Source: Sphingobacteriales bacterium
Lineage (GTDB): Bacteria; Bacteroidota; Bacteroidia; Chitinophagales; Chitinophagaceae
Assembly (NCBI GenBank): GCA_024642285.1
Contig: JAHEBJ010000006.1
Location: forward strand, 1 to 57,113
Direction: 5' to 3'
Length of the DNA stretch: 57,113 nucleotides
In this document: in pieces, positions 15,437 through 24,002 of the stretch
How positions within the stretch are numbered: the first letter of the stretch is position 1
Layout: each line of letters opens with the position of its first letter
Program-made: the position numbers and the translations under genes
Notes under the pieces: model-generated
What the model saw: only the letters and a program-made list of their open reading frames with translations
Database searches by the model: none
What the model was told of the DNA's origin: nothing

Positions 15437-16159
15437 ATGACAAACATAGCCCAACAAACACTAGCCGGAATTGTAACCAACAATCATTCAACAGTTACTG
15501 TTCTGGAAAAATATCACCTGGATTTTTGCTGCAAAGGAAAAAGAACGCTTGCTGATGCATGCAATGAAAAAGGACTTGTTATTGAAACCATTGCAACCGA
15601 ACTGGAAAACGCAACGATGCAAACGGACAGTAACAAAATGCCTTTTAACCAGATGAGCGCAGAACAACTGATCAGCTATATTCTTATTCACCATCACTTC
15701 TATGTAACGCAATCCATACCAACAATTTCCGGGCACCTGGAGAAAGTTGCCTTTAAACATGGCGACCGGTTTCCCTACATGGTTGAGGTATTAAACATTT
15801 TCAGAGAAGTAAGAGAAGAAATGACTTCGCATATGCAAAAAGAAGAAATGATCTTATTCCCAAGAATTAAAGAAGTTGAAGCTTTACACAATACCAATCA
15901 TTCCAGAAATTTAACTGAAGGATATATCAGTGCTCCGATACAGGTGATGGAACTGGAACATGATTACGCAGGTGATTTGCTATATAAAATTCGTGAACTC
16001 ACAAATAATTATACTCCCCCTGCTGATACCTGTACAACATTTAAGGTTAGCCTGGCAGAGTTAAAAGAGTTTGAGGAAGATCTTCACAGGCACGTTCACT
16101 TGGAAAATAATTTATTGTTTCCTTTAGCTGAAAAAATGATGAATTCGCAATTAAATTGA
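15437..16159 (+). CDS. ric: RIC (YtfE/ScdA/DnrN) iron-sulfur cluster repair di-iron protein
   Basis: The 240-residue protein has the N-terminal ScdA domain with the paired cysteines (LDFCCKGKRTL, C31-C32) and a C-terminal hemerythrin-like domain with His and Glu ligands (HHHFY, HMQKEEMILFPRI, LEHDYAGDLL, HVHLENNLLFPL). RIC proteins restore [Fe-S] clusters damaged by NO or peroxide. It is preceded by a Crp/Fnr-like promoter and followed by a strong terminator, so it is a single-gene unit. It fits the denitrification/NO theme of the region. Confidence 0.95.
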   Translation: MTNIAQQTLAGIVTNNHSTVTVLEKYHLDFCCKGKRTLADACNEKGLVIETIATELENATMQTDSNKMPFNQMSAEQLISYILIHHHFYVTQSIPTISGHLEKVAFKHGDRFPYMVEVLNIFREVREEMTSHMQKEEMILFPRIKEVEALHNTNHSRNLTEGYISAPIQVMELEHDYAGDLLYKIRELTNNYTPPADTCTTFKVSLAELKEFEEDLHRHVHLENNLLFPLAEKMMNSQLN

Positions 16160-16179
16160 ATTGGGAAAAACCAACACAA

Positions 16180-16208
16180 AAACAGCCTTAATAAAAAGGC
16201 TGTTTTTT
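16180..16208 (+). terminator. Terminator of ric
   Basis: A 10-bp stem (AAACAGCCTT with its complement, 16180-16189 and 16196-16205) is followed by TTTTTTATT. Confidence 0.85.
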
Positions 16209-16221
16209 ATTACACTGGTCT

Positions 16222-16265
16222 ATGATTATCGTCATAGCATTTGTATTTGCAAAGAAATATTTTTG
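16222..16265 (+). promoter_or_regulatory. Promoter of the tnaA-tpl unit with Crp/Fnr-type site
   Basis: CTATGA-N6-TCATAG (core 16222-16235, perfect 6-bp arms) is exactly 33 bp centre to centre from a perfect TATTTTTG (16258-16265). This places transcription start near 16270 and gives a leader of about 100 nt before tnaA. Confidence 0.7.
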
Positions 16266-16270
16266 CATTC

Positions 16271-16309
16271 ATGCAACTTTGGAAAAATATCATCAGCCGC
16301 CCTTCATAA
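16271..16309 (+). CDS. Possible 12-residue leader peptide before tryptophanase
   Basis: ATG at 16271 opens a reading frame MQLWKNIISRPS with one Trp and a Pro next to the end. It begins at or right after the inferred transcription start, inside the 100-nt leader of tnaA. In enterobacteria, tnaC is a short Trp-containing leader peptide that controls tnaA. The likeness here is only in position, length class, Trp and late Pro. Chance occurrence is quite possible. Confidence 0.2.
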   Translation: MQLWKNIISRPS

Positions 16310-16369
16310 TCATCCCGGCTATTTAGATATCATTCAGTATTTATTTTCCAAATACAATTTTTAAACCTT

Positions 16370-17743
16370 ATGCATACAATTATAGAACCGTTCCGGATAA
16401 AATCCGTTGAACCCATCTACTTCAATACAAAAGAAGAAAGAGAAGTTATTCTCAAAAAAGCATTTTTCAACTTATTTCACATTCACTCCAAAGATGTTTT
16501 AATTGATTTGCTTACCGATAGTGGCACCAGCGCCATGAGCAGCAACCAATGGTCCGGCATCATGCAGGGCGATGAATCCTATGCCGGCAGTCCGAGTTTT
16601 TTTCGTTTTGAAAAAACAATTCAGGATATAACGGGCATGCAGTTGGTTATTCCCACACACCAGGGAAGAGCCGCTGAGAAAATTCTGTTCAGCGTAATGG
16701 GCGGTAAAGAGAAATATTTTGTTAGCAACACGTTGTTTGATACAACACGTGCCAATATTGAGTTTACCGGTGCCGAAGGTATAGATCTGCTTTGTGCCGA
16801 AGGAAAACTTCCTTCGGTGCCTGCCCCTTTTAAAGGCAATATGGATACCGAAGCTTTTAAAAATTTTATTTCTGAGAAAGGAGCTGCTAATATTCCGCTT
16901 TGCATTATTACTGTCACCAACAATTCCGGCGGCGGCCAACCCGTAAGCATGCAAAACATAAGGGCTGTAAAAAAAATCTGCGTAGAAAATGACATTCCAC
17001 TTTTTATTGATGCCTGCCGTTTTGCAGAAAACAGTTGGTTCATTAAACAACGTGAAGCAGGATATGCTGATAAATCAGTTAAAGAAATTGCCCATGAACT
17101 TTTTTCTTACGCCGATGGTTGTACCATGAGCGCCAAGAAAGATGCATTTGCAAATATCGGTGGCTTCCTGGCTATGCATGATGAAGAACTGGCATTGCAA
17201 TGCCGAAATCTCCTCATCATCACTGAAGGCTTTCCAACCTATGGAGGACTTGCCGGTCGAGATCTTGAAGCAATTTCTATTGGTTTGGAAGAAGTGCTTG
17301 ATGAAAATTATCTGCAGTACCGCATCCGCAGTATAGAATACCTCACCAACAAATTAATAGATGCCGGAGTTCCTGTAATGCAGCCGGCCGGGGGGCATGC
17401 TGTGTATATAGATGCCAAAGAAATGCTGCCGCATATCCCACCTGTACAATACCCGGCGCAGGCTCTGGCAGGTGCTTTATATACCCAAGGCGGAATACGA
17501 TCTGTAGAGATTGGTTCGCTCATGTTTGGTAAATATGATGAAAAAAACAAACTGATACCAGCACAGATGGAACTGGTAAGACTTGCCATTCCAAGGCGGG
17601 TGTACACACAAAGTCATATTGACTATGTTGCTGAAGTAATTATTGAAGTGTACAAAACCAGGCAACAAATAAAAGGATTACAAATTATTGAAGAAGCGCC
17701 CACACTGCGGCACTTCACAGCAAAACTTAAAACGATAGACTAA
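16370..17743 (+). CDS. tnaA: Tryptophanase (tryptophan indole-lyase)
   Basis: This 457-residue PLP enzyme cleaves L-tryptophan to indole, pyruvate and ammonia. It shows the family hallmarks: DLLTDSGT, PTHQGRAAE, the PLP lysine in SAKKDA (K257 by alignment with tyrosine phenol-lyase) and GGLAGRDLE. Two specificity regions point to tryptophanase and not to tyrosine phenol-lyase: FDTT at 123-126 (Asp where TPL has Thr), and IRSVEIGS in place of the TPL motif SMERG. A paralogue follows after 10 nt, so the two form one transcript with a Crp/Fnr-like promoter. Indole production under oxygen limitation is the likely outcome. Confidence 0.9.
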   Translation: MHTIIEPFRIKSVEPIYFNTKEEREVILKKAFFNLFHIHSKDVLIDLLTDSGTSAMSSNQWSGIMQGDESYAGSPSFFRFEKTIQDITGMQLVIPTHQGRAAEKILFSVMGGKEKYFVSNTLFDTTRANIEFTGAEGIDLLCAEGKLPSVPAPFKGNMDTEAFKNFISEKGAANIPLCIITVTNNSGGGQPVSMQNIRAVKKICVENDIPLFIDACRFAENSWFIKQREAGYADKSVKEIAHELFSYADGCTMSAKKDAFANIGGFLAMHDEELALQCRNLLIITEGFPTYGGLAGRDLEAISIGLEEVLDENYLQYRIRSIEYLTNKLIDAGVPVMQPAGGHAVYIDAKEMLPHIPPVQYPAQALAGALYTQGGIRSVEIGSLMFGKYDEKNKLIPAQMELVRLAIPRRVYTQSHIDYVAEVIIEVYKTRQQIKGLQIIEEAPTLRHFTAKLKTID

Positions 17744-17753
17744 AATATTTATA

Positions 17754-19136
17754 ATGAAAAACATTCATCACAGCTGGGCCGAGCCCTACAAAATTAAGAT
17801 GGTGGAGTTGTTAAAGATTTCAACAGCAACACAACGTAAAAAAGCAATGAAAGAAGCAGGTTTTAATACTTTTTTACTAAGATCTGAAGATGTGTATATA
17901 GACCTCCTTACCGACAGTGGCACTTCGGCAATGAGTGACAGGCAGTGGGCCGGTTTGATGATGGGTGATGAGGCCTATGCCGGCAGCAAAAATTTTTATC
18001 ACCTGGAAAAAGTGGTTAAGGAAGTGTACGGTTACAAATACCTGCTACCAACTCACCAGGGCCGGGGAGCAGAGAATATTCTGTCAAGAATTCTCATTAA
18101 AAAAGGAGATATCATTCCGGGTAATATGTATTTTACCACAACAAGGTTACATCAGGAACTGGCTGGCGGAAAATTTGAAGATATCATAATTGATGAAGCC
18201 CATGATCCTGAGAATGAATTTGCTTTTAAGGGAAATGTTGATCTGGATAAACTGGACCGCCTGGTAAAAAAACATGGCGCTGCAAAAATTCCTTATGTAA
18301 GTATTGCCACCAGTGTAAATATGGCTGGTGGTCAGCCCATCAGCATGAAAAATTTAAAAGAATTGCGGGCCTATTGCAAAAAACATAAAATCCGCATCAT
18401 TCACGATATGACCCGTGTGGCAGAGAACGCTTACTTCATTCAGCAAAAAGAAAAAGGCTATGAAAAAAAATCGGTAAAGGAAATTGTGAACGAGATTAAC
18501 TCGTACACCGATGGAGCGACCATGAGTGCTAAGAAAGATGCACTAGTTAATATTGGTGGATTTCTGGCACTTAATGAGTGGGATGTTTTTGAAGAAGCCC
18601 GTAACATGGTTGTGGTATATGAAGGTTTGCATACCTATGGCGGTTTAGCCGGTCGTGATATGGAAGCCATGGCCATTGGCATTGGCGAAAGTGTTTGCGA
18701 CGATCATATACGTGCAAGGGTTGGCCAGGTAATTTACCTGGGTAATAAAATGATGGAATATGGAATCCCAATTGTAAAACCAATTGGTGGGCATGGCATT
18801 TTTTTGGATGCAAAAAAGTTTCTGCCGCATATACCTCAGGAAAATTATCCTGCACAAACACTGGCTGCAGAAATTTACCTGGACTCTGGTGTACGTACTA
18901 TGGAAAGAGGTGTTGTATCAGCCGGTAGAAAAGCCAACGGCGAAAATTATTATCCAAAATTAGAACTTTTGCGGTTTACCATTCCACGCCGTGTATACAC
19001 ACAGGCACATATGGATGTGATTGCCGAATCGGCAGCAAGTGTTTTTGAAAGAAGAAATAAAATTAAAGGCTTGAAAATGGTTTACGAACCCCGTTATTTA
19101 AGATTTTTTCAGGCAAGATTTGAAAAACTGAATTGA
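17754..19136 (+). CDS. tpl: Tyrosine phenol-lyase (beta-tyrosinase)
   Basis: The 460-residue PLP enzyme belongs to the same family as the preceding gene but has the tyrosine phenol-lyase determinants: YFTTTR (127-131, the Thr that contacts the phenol ring) and TMERG, whose Arg corresponds to the phenol-hydroxyl-binding Arg381 of Citrobacter TPL. It also has MSAKKDALVNIGGF with the PLP lysine and LHTYGGLAGRDMEAMAIG. It would cleave L-tyrosine to phenol, pyruvate and ammonia. The assignment rests on these motifs; activity on related substrates such as DOPA is possible. Confidence 0.85.
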   Translation: MKNIHHSWAEPYKIKMVELLKISTATQRKKAMKEAGFNTFLLRSEDVYIDLLTDSGTSAMSDRQWAGLMMGDEAYAGSKNFYHLEKVVKEVYGYKYLLPTHQGRGAENILSRILIKKGDIIPGNMYFTTTRLHQELAGGKFEDIIIDEAHDPENEFAFKGNVDLDKLDRLVKKHGAAKIPYVSIATSVNMAGGQPISMKNLKELRAYCKKHKIRIIHDMTRVAENAYFIQQKEKGYEKKSVKEIVNEINSYTDGATMSAKKDALVNIGGFLALNEWDVFEEARNMVVVYEGLHTYGGLAGRDMEAMAIGIGESVCDDHIRARVGQVIYLGNKMMEYGIPIVKPIGGHGIFLDAKKFLPHIPQENYPAQTLAAEIYLDSGVRTMERGVVSAGRKANGENYYPKLELLRFTIPRRVYTQAHMDVIAESAASVFERRNKIKGLKMVYEPRYLRFFQARFEKLN

Positions 19137-19261
19137 TAAAAATTTTTAGGATGTCAATGTTTCGTTAAATTCCTCGTCCCGGCTTCAGATAATCTTTTTT
19201 TCCAAAATCAATCGTATTATCTGTCATTTTATTCTGATTTATCTGCAAAGCAAATAATTCA

Positions 19262-19717
19262 CCGGACATTACCAAAGCCATCTGCGCATTAAAGGCCACC
19301 ATTTATATTGCCCAGAAAAGTTCAGATGAAAATAAACTTTGAATTGATGAAATTGCTCATGCAATTGATTCCCCAAAATCATTTACAGCAAAAATTTTAC
19401 AATCACTGACCAGAAATAATAAAGTGATCAATTCGGTTCGTGGGCCAAACGGCGGATTTTTTATTACTGATAAGTCGAGAAAATAACCCGTAAGAGCGAT
19501 TTTACTTGCCATGGGAGAAAGTGAAATACTTGACCAATGTGTTTTGGGCCTAAAAAAATGCTCAGAAGCCAAGCCTTGTCCGATGCATGATAATTACAAA
19601 ACAATTAAAAAACAGCTTATTGAATTGTTTGAAACTAAAACCATTCAACAATTGGCAGATGATATCAATAGCGGAAATGTTTATATAAACAACAAAAAAA
19701 ACAATCCGAAATTGTAA
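19262..19717 (+). pseudogene. Rrf2 family regulator, inactivated by two nonsense codons
   Basis: One continuous frame encodes an Rrf2/IscR/NsrR-type protein: ALKATIYIAQKSS, then IDEIAHAIDSPKSFTAKIL and GPNGGFFI, then the Fe-S cysteines C-x6-C-x5-C (19537-19581 region). In-frame stops TGA at 19340-19342 and TAA at 19484-19486 interrupt it, and no start codon is found at the expected N-terminus. There is no frameshift. The last 68 codons are open from an ATG at 19511 but would lack the DNA-binding half. Rrf2 proteins with this Cys pattern often sense NO or Fe-S status, so the region seems to have lost one sensor. Confidence 0.8.
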
Positions 19718-19731
19718 GGTTTTATAAATAA

Positions 19732-22011
19732 TTATTTTTTATTGAAAACTCCCGATATACCTTTTTCAGAACTGCTGCCAACCATAATCTCAAAATCACC
19801 CGGTTCAACTAAAAATTGACCAGTTGAATTGTAAAATCCAAGTTCTGCATCAGTAAGAAGAAAATCTACCTGCTTTGCTTCTCCAATTGACAGATTTATT
19901 TTTTCAAACCCTTTTAATTCTTTGAGCGGCCTCACGACACTAGCTGCTTTATCCCTGATGTATAATTGTACAACTTCTTCACCAGAAAATTTACCCTTGT
20001 TCTTCACCAAAACAGATACTTTGATCTTTGATTGATCTCCATCATCTATTTTTAAATTACTATACTGAAAACTTGTATAGCTCAGGCCATAACCAAATGG
20101 GTACAATGGTTTATTGGTTTCATCGGTGTAATGCGACCAAAATACTTCTTTCTTCGGCCCAGGACGACCTGTGCTGTAGTGGTTGTAATAAATTGGAACC
20201 TGCCCAACAGATCTTGGAAATGTCATTGGTAATTTCCCAGACGGATTATATTCACCAAACAAAACCTGTGCTATAGCATCTCCGCTTAGCATGCCTGGTT
20301 GCCAGGCTTCTAATATCGCAGGTATATTTTCAGCAGCCCAGGTAACGGCCAGCGGCCTTCCGTTCATCAACACTAAAACAATATTTTTATTTGCTGCATA
20401 AACGGCTTCCAGCATTTGCTGTTGAAGGCCCGGTAAATCAAGTCGGCTGCGGCTTCTGCCTTCTCCACTTTGCATTCCATGCTCGCCCAAGACCATAATT
20501 ATAATATCAGATTTTTTAGCAAGAGCAACTGCTTCGCCAATTCCTGAGGTATCTGTTTCGTTAATCTGAACTTCATTGGGGAAAGATGTTTTTTCAGTTA
20601 CAAAATTAACACCTCTGGCAAAGCTGACATTCGTTGATAATTTTTGCAACCCTTCCAGCACCGTTATGGCATTATTATCATCGGCGGCCAAACGCCAGTT
20701 ACCTAAAGGGCTGCTTTTGTCGTTTGCCAAGGCTCCAATGACAGCAATATTTTTTTGCGTTTTACTGAGTGGTAAAATTTGTTTTTCATTTTTTAAAAGA
20801 ACCATTGACTTTCTTGCTATGTCAAGCGCAACAGCCATGTGTTCGGGTGCATAAATTTTTGTTTTTTCATTTTGCAGATTACAGTAACGATACGGATCAT
20901 CAAATAAACCTAATTCAAATTTTACCCGTAAAATTCTTCTTACTGCATCATCAATTAGTTTTTCATCAACTTTACCTGACTCCACCAATTGCTTTAAATG
21001 TGCAACATAGGCGTAAGATTCCATATCCATATCCGAACCTGCCTTGGCTGATAACTCAGCGACTTGCTTCAGATCTTTTGCATATCCGTGATCTATCATT
21101 TCGAGGCCCGATCCCCAATCTGAAACAACAAATCCTTTGTAATTCCATTTGCCTTTTAAAATATCTCTTTGCAAAAATGAATTAGCAGTGGCCGGTATTC
21201 CATCTACAACATTAAAGGAATTCATTACTGTTTGTACATTATTATCAACCGCAGCTTTAAATGGAGGCAGGATAACATTGTACAAAGTGGACAAGCTTAT
21301 GTCGGCTGTGTTATAATCTTTTCCAGATTCGGCAAAACCGTATCCGGCAAAGTGCTTGACGCAGGCTGCTATGGTGTTATTTGCGGATAAGTCATTCCCT
21401 TGAAATCCTTTAATCCGTGCAATTCCAATCTTCGATCCAAGATAAGTATCTTCCCCTGCCCCTTCCATAACCCTTCCCCATCGGGCATCACGGGAAATAT
21501 CTACCATGGGTGCAAAAGTCCAGTTGATACCAACAGCTGATGCTTCCTCAGCAGCGATCCTTGCCGATTTTTCTATCAACGATAAGTCCCAGCTTGCTGC
21601 TTCGGCTAATGGTATTGGTGTAATAGTTTTGTATCCGTGAATTACATCAAAACCAAAAAGCAAGGGTATGCCTAGCCTTGTTTCATTAACCGCCATCTCC
21701 TGCAACTTTCTGACTTTTTCAACGCCCGTTACATTTAATACTGCACCAACCAGTCCTTTTTTTAGATGCTCGTATTTATTCTTCGCATTTTTTTCGGAAG
21801 GCGCAGGCCCGGTGGCATCCCAGAACCCGTTGTACTGGTTCATCTGTCCAATCTTTTCTTCAAGGGTCATCTTCTGCAGTAATGCAGTTATTTTTATTTC
21901 TATTGAATCCGGAGAGGTAGTTCCGGAAATCACTGAAGAGGTTTCCTTTTTCTGAGTACAGGATAAAAGAGCAAGGCTTAATAAAAATAAACTGGCAATA
22001 TTTTTTTTCAT
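19732..22011 (-). CDS. bglX: GH3 family beta-glucosidase, lipoprotein (BglX-like)
   Basis: The 759 residues begin with a lipoprotein signal (LALLSC, Cys18). An N-terminal TIM-barrel follows with the catalytic nucleophile in VVSDWGSG (Asp298), then the (alpha/beta)6 sandwich domain (GEHGMQSGEGRSR) and a C-terminal fibronectin III-like domain. It cleaves terminal beta-linked glucose from oligosaccharides in the periplasm. It stands at the end of the polysaccharide utilisation locus, 31 nt after a GH16 gene, and would finish the breakdown of beta-glucan fragments. Confidence 0.93.
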   Translation of the reverse strand: MKKNIASLFLLSLALLSCTQKKETSSVISGTTSPDSIEIKITALLQKMTLEEKIGQMNQYNGFWDATGPAPSEKNAKNKYEHLKKGLVGAVLNVTGVEKVRKLQEMAVNETRLGIPLLFGFDVIHGYKTITPIPLAEAASWDLSLIEKSARIAAEEASAVGINWTFAPMVDISRDARWGRVMEGAGEDTYLGSKIGIARIKGFQGNDLSANNTIAACVKHFAGYGFAESGKDYNTADISLSTLYNVILPPFKAAVDNNVQTVMNSFNVVDGIPATANSFLQRDILKGKWNYKGFVVSDWGSGLEMIDHGYAKDLKQVAELSAKAGSDMDMESYAYVAHLKQLVESGKVDEKLIDDAVRRILRVKFELGLFDDPYRYCNLQNEKTKIYAPEHMAVALDIARKSMVLLKNEKQILPLSKTQKNIAVIGALANDKSSPLGNWRLAADDNNAITVLEGLQKLSTNVSFARGVNFVTEKTSFPNEVQINETDTSGIGEAVALAKKSDIIIMVLGEHGMQSGEGRSRSRLDLPGLQQQMLEAVYAANKNIVLVLMNGRPLAVTWAAENIPAILEAWQPGMLSGDAIAQVLFGEYNPSGKLPMTFPRSVGQVPIYYNHYSTGRPGPKKEVFWSHYTDETNKPLYPFGYGLSYTSFQYSNLKIDDGDQSKIKVSVLVKNKGKFSGEEVVQLYIRDKAASVVRPLKELKGFEKINLSIGEAKQVDFLLTDAELGFYNSTGQFLVEPGDFEIMVGSSSEKGISGVFNKK

Positions 22012-22042
22012 CTGATCAACTGGTTTTCGATTACTAATTCAA

Positions 22043-22861
22043 CTACTGATACACCCGTACATAATCCACTTCCATACGTTGTGGAAATATCTTATCATCT
22101 ACACCATATTTCCCGCCCCAGTTTCCACCAACTGCTACATTTAGCAGCAGATGAAACTCCTGGTCGAAGGGCCAGGCTTCGCTGCCTGTTTTTTCATTTT
22201 TAAAAACATGGTAAAGCAAACCATCTATATAAAATGAAATGCTATCTGCCGTCCATTCCATTCCATAAACATGAAAAGCAGTAGACAGGTCTTTTCGGTT
22301 TACCCCCTTCGTTTTTTGTGTATTAATGCTATGGTTATAGGCACCCGTGTGAATACTGCTAAGAGCAGAATCTGGCCAGTAGCCAACATTTTCCATGATA
22401 TCAATTTCCCCACTGTGTGGCCATCCGCCATAATTCCATTGTGTAGGTAACATCCAGATTGCAGGCCACATACCTCTACCAGCCGGAAGTTTTGCCCGGG
22501 TTTCTATTCGTCCGTATTTCCAATCTCCTTTATTTTTTGAAATAAGCCTGGCTGATGTATATTTTGAATCCTTGAAGTTTTCTTTTTTCGCCTCAATAAT
22601 CAGGTTCCCATTTTCAGTGCGGGCATTTTCAGCACGCATACTGGTATAATATTGCTGTTCATTATTTCCCCATCCGCAAATATTCGGACAACCATTTCCT
22701 AAATCATAACTCCATTTAGAACTGTCGGGAAGACCGGTATAATTAAATTCATCGGCCCAAACTAACTTTTTGTACGTACGTTGTCCATAAACGCCTGAAT
22801 TGCACAAAAGAAAAATTAACCCTGTTAATACTATTCCAATCAATTTTTTAAATCCCTTCAT
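22043..22861 (-). CDS. GH16 endo-beta-glucanase (laminarinase type), secreted
   Basis: The 272 residues start with a Sec signal peptide (to about VYGQ, residue 27) and form one GH16 beta-jelly-roll with the catalytic motif GEIDIMENVG (E152 nucleophile, D154, E157 acid/base). The extra Met in ExDxME is typical of the laminarinase/beta-1,3-glucanase branch. It hydrolyses internal beta-1,3 or mixed beta-1,3-1,4 linkages. The family covers several glucans and galactans, so the exact substrate is inferred. It is probably co-transcribed with the GH3 gene downstream. Confidence 0.9.
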   Translation of the reverse strand: MKGFKKLIGIVLTGLIFLLCNSGVYGQRTYKKLVWADEFNYTGLPDSSKWSYDLGNGCPNICGWGNNEQQYYTSMRAENARTENGNLIIEAKKENFKDSKYTSARLISKNKGDWKYGRIETRAKLPAGRGMWPAIWMLPTQWNYGGWPHSGEIDIMENVGYWPDSALSSIHTGAYNHSINTQKTKGVNRKDLSTAFHVYGMEWTADSISFYIDGLLYHVFKNEKTGSEAWPFDQEFHLLLNVAVGGNWGGKYGVDDKIFPQRMEVDYVRVYQ

Positions 22862-22883
22862 TATTGGTTTAATTTTTTAAAAA

Positions 22884-22924
22884 AAGTGGAGGTATTCTCT
22901 TAAAAAAGAAATTACGATCCACTT
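22884..22924 (-). terminator. Possible terminator between the two GH16 genes
   Basis: A 7-bp stem (arms 22924-22918 and 22890-22884) encloses a smaller inner hairpin and is followed by a T-rich tract on the minus strand. It may separate the susCD transcript from the distal GH16-GH3 pair. Confidence 0.4.
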
Positions 22925-22967
22925 AACTATTGCTTACTTATGAGAAAATCAACTTTTGAGTTAAGCT

Positions 22968-23999
22968 TTACTGATATACCCGGATATAATCAACCTCCAT
23001 GGCTGAACTTACAAATGCAGGATCAACAGGGCCGCCGAAATTGCCGCCCATAGCCACATTCATAATCATAAAAAAATTCTGATTAAATGGCAAAGATGCT
23101 GAATTGGGAAATGTATAAAACGGCACATCATCAACATAAAATTTAATGGTTGCTATCGTCCACTCTACTGTGTATTTATGAAAAGCCGTAGATGCATTAC
23201 TTATCACAACGGTTCCACCATCAGCGTTTCCGCCGGAGTGACCAGGATGATGTAGTGTTCCGAATATTTTATTTTGCTGAGCGCCAACATGCTCCATAAA
23301 ATCTATTTCGCCGCAAGCGGGCCATCCAACCGAACTGAAATTATTTCCCAAACTCCAAATTGCCGGCCATGTGCCGACACCTGTTGGCAGCTTGGCACTG
23401 AACTCTACTTTACCATATTTGAAAGAGAATTTGTCTTTAGTCAGCATTCTGGTGGAAGTATATGCACTTCCACTGTATGTTTCCTTTTTAGCGATGATCT
23501 TTAAAGTGCCACCTGATACAATCACGTTTTCGGGGCGATTTGTATAATACTGCAATTCGTTATTGCCCCACCCGCCCGAACCGGTGCCGATATCATATCC
23601 CCATTTAGCAGGATCAGGAGCACCCGGTGTATTAAATTCATCGGAAAAGATCAACGATAAGGCAACAGAAACAGTTACCTGTATTGATTTTGAAATGGTT
23701 TGTCCCGAACCGCTCTTTGCGATTACATTAACAGTGTAGGTTCCGCTGGCAGGATATTTATAAGTTACTACGCCATTTGCAACCGTTTGAAAAAATCCGT
23801 TACCGTAATCAAAATCATAGCTCACTGCATTTGCTGCCGAAGCAACAAAAGAAACGTTACCGCTGTTATCGGTACTCACCGTTGCATTCACCACAAGATT
23901 TGATGGTGCAACACTGCCGCCGCCTGCGTCGTTTGATTTGCTACAGGAATAACTTAATAGAATAAGTCCTGAAGCCAGTAAAAAAAATATCCGGTTCAT
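22968..23999 (-). CDS. PKD-GH16 lipoprotein, endo-beta-glucanase
   Basis: The 343 residues comprise a lipoprotein signal (LLSYSC, Cys19), a PKD-like immunoglobulin domain (about 33-112, with FDYGNG and YPASGTYTV) and a GH16 domain (about 115-343) with GEIDFMEHVG (E231, D233, E236). It is probably surface-exposed next to SusCD and makes the first cuts in the polymer. The PKD domain is of the same type as those in the two upstream lipoproteins, so they may share a binding mode. It is 3 nt downstream of the neighbouring lipoprotein gene. Confidence 0.9.
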   Translation of the reverse strand: MNRIFFLLASGLILLSYSCSKSNDAGGGSVAPSNLVVNATVSTDNSGNVSFVASAANAVSYDFDYGNGFFQTVANGVVTYKYPASGTYTVNVIAKSGSGQTISKSIQVTVSVALSLIFSDEFNTPGAPDPAKWGYDIGTGSGGWGNNELQYYTNRPENVIVSGGTLKIIAKKETYSGSAYTSTRMLTKDKFSFKYGKVEFSAKLPTGVGTWPAIWSLGNNFSSVGWPACGEIDFMEHVGAQQNKIFGTLHHPGHSGGNADGGTVVISNASTAFHKYTVEWTIATIKFYVDDVPFYTFPNSASLPFNQNFFMIMNVAMGGNFGGPVDPAFVSSAMEVDYIRVYQ

Positions 24000-24002
24000 A
24001 TT

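Noticed and set aside
16499..17050. 183-codon antisense frame within tryptophanase
   Set aside because: It has low-complexity, Cys/Phe-rich composition and no motif, and the opposite strand encodes a clear enzyme.
19511..19717. Stand-alone 68-residue gene
   Set aside because: It is the C-terminal remnant of the Rrf2 pseudogene and lacks the DNA-binding half.
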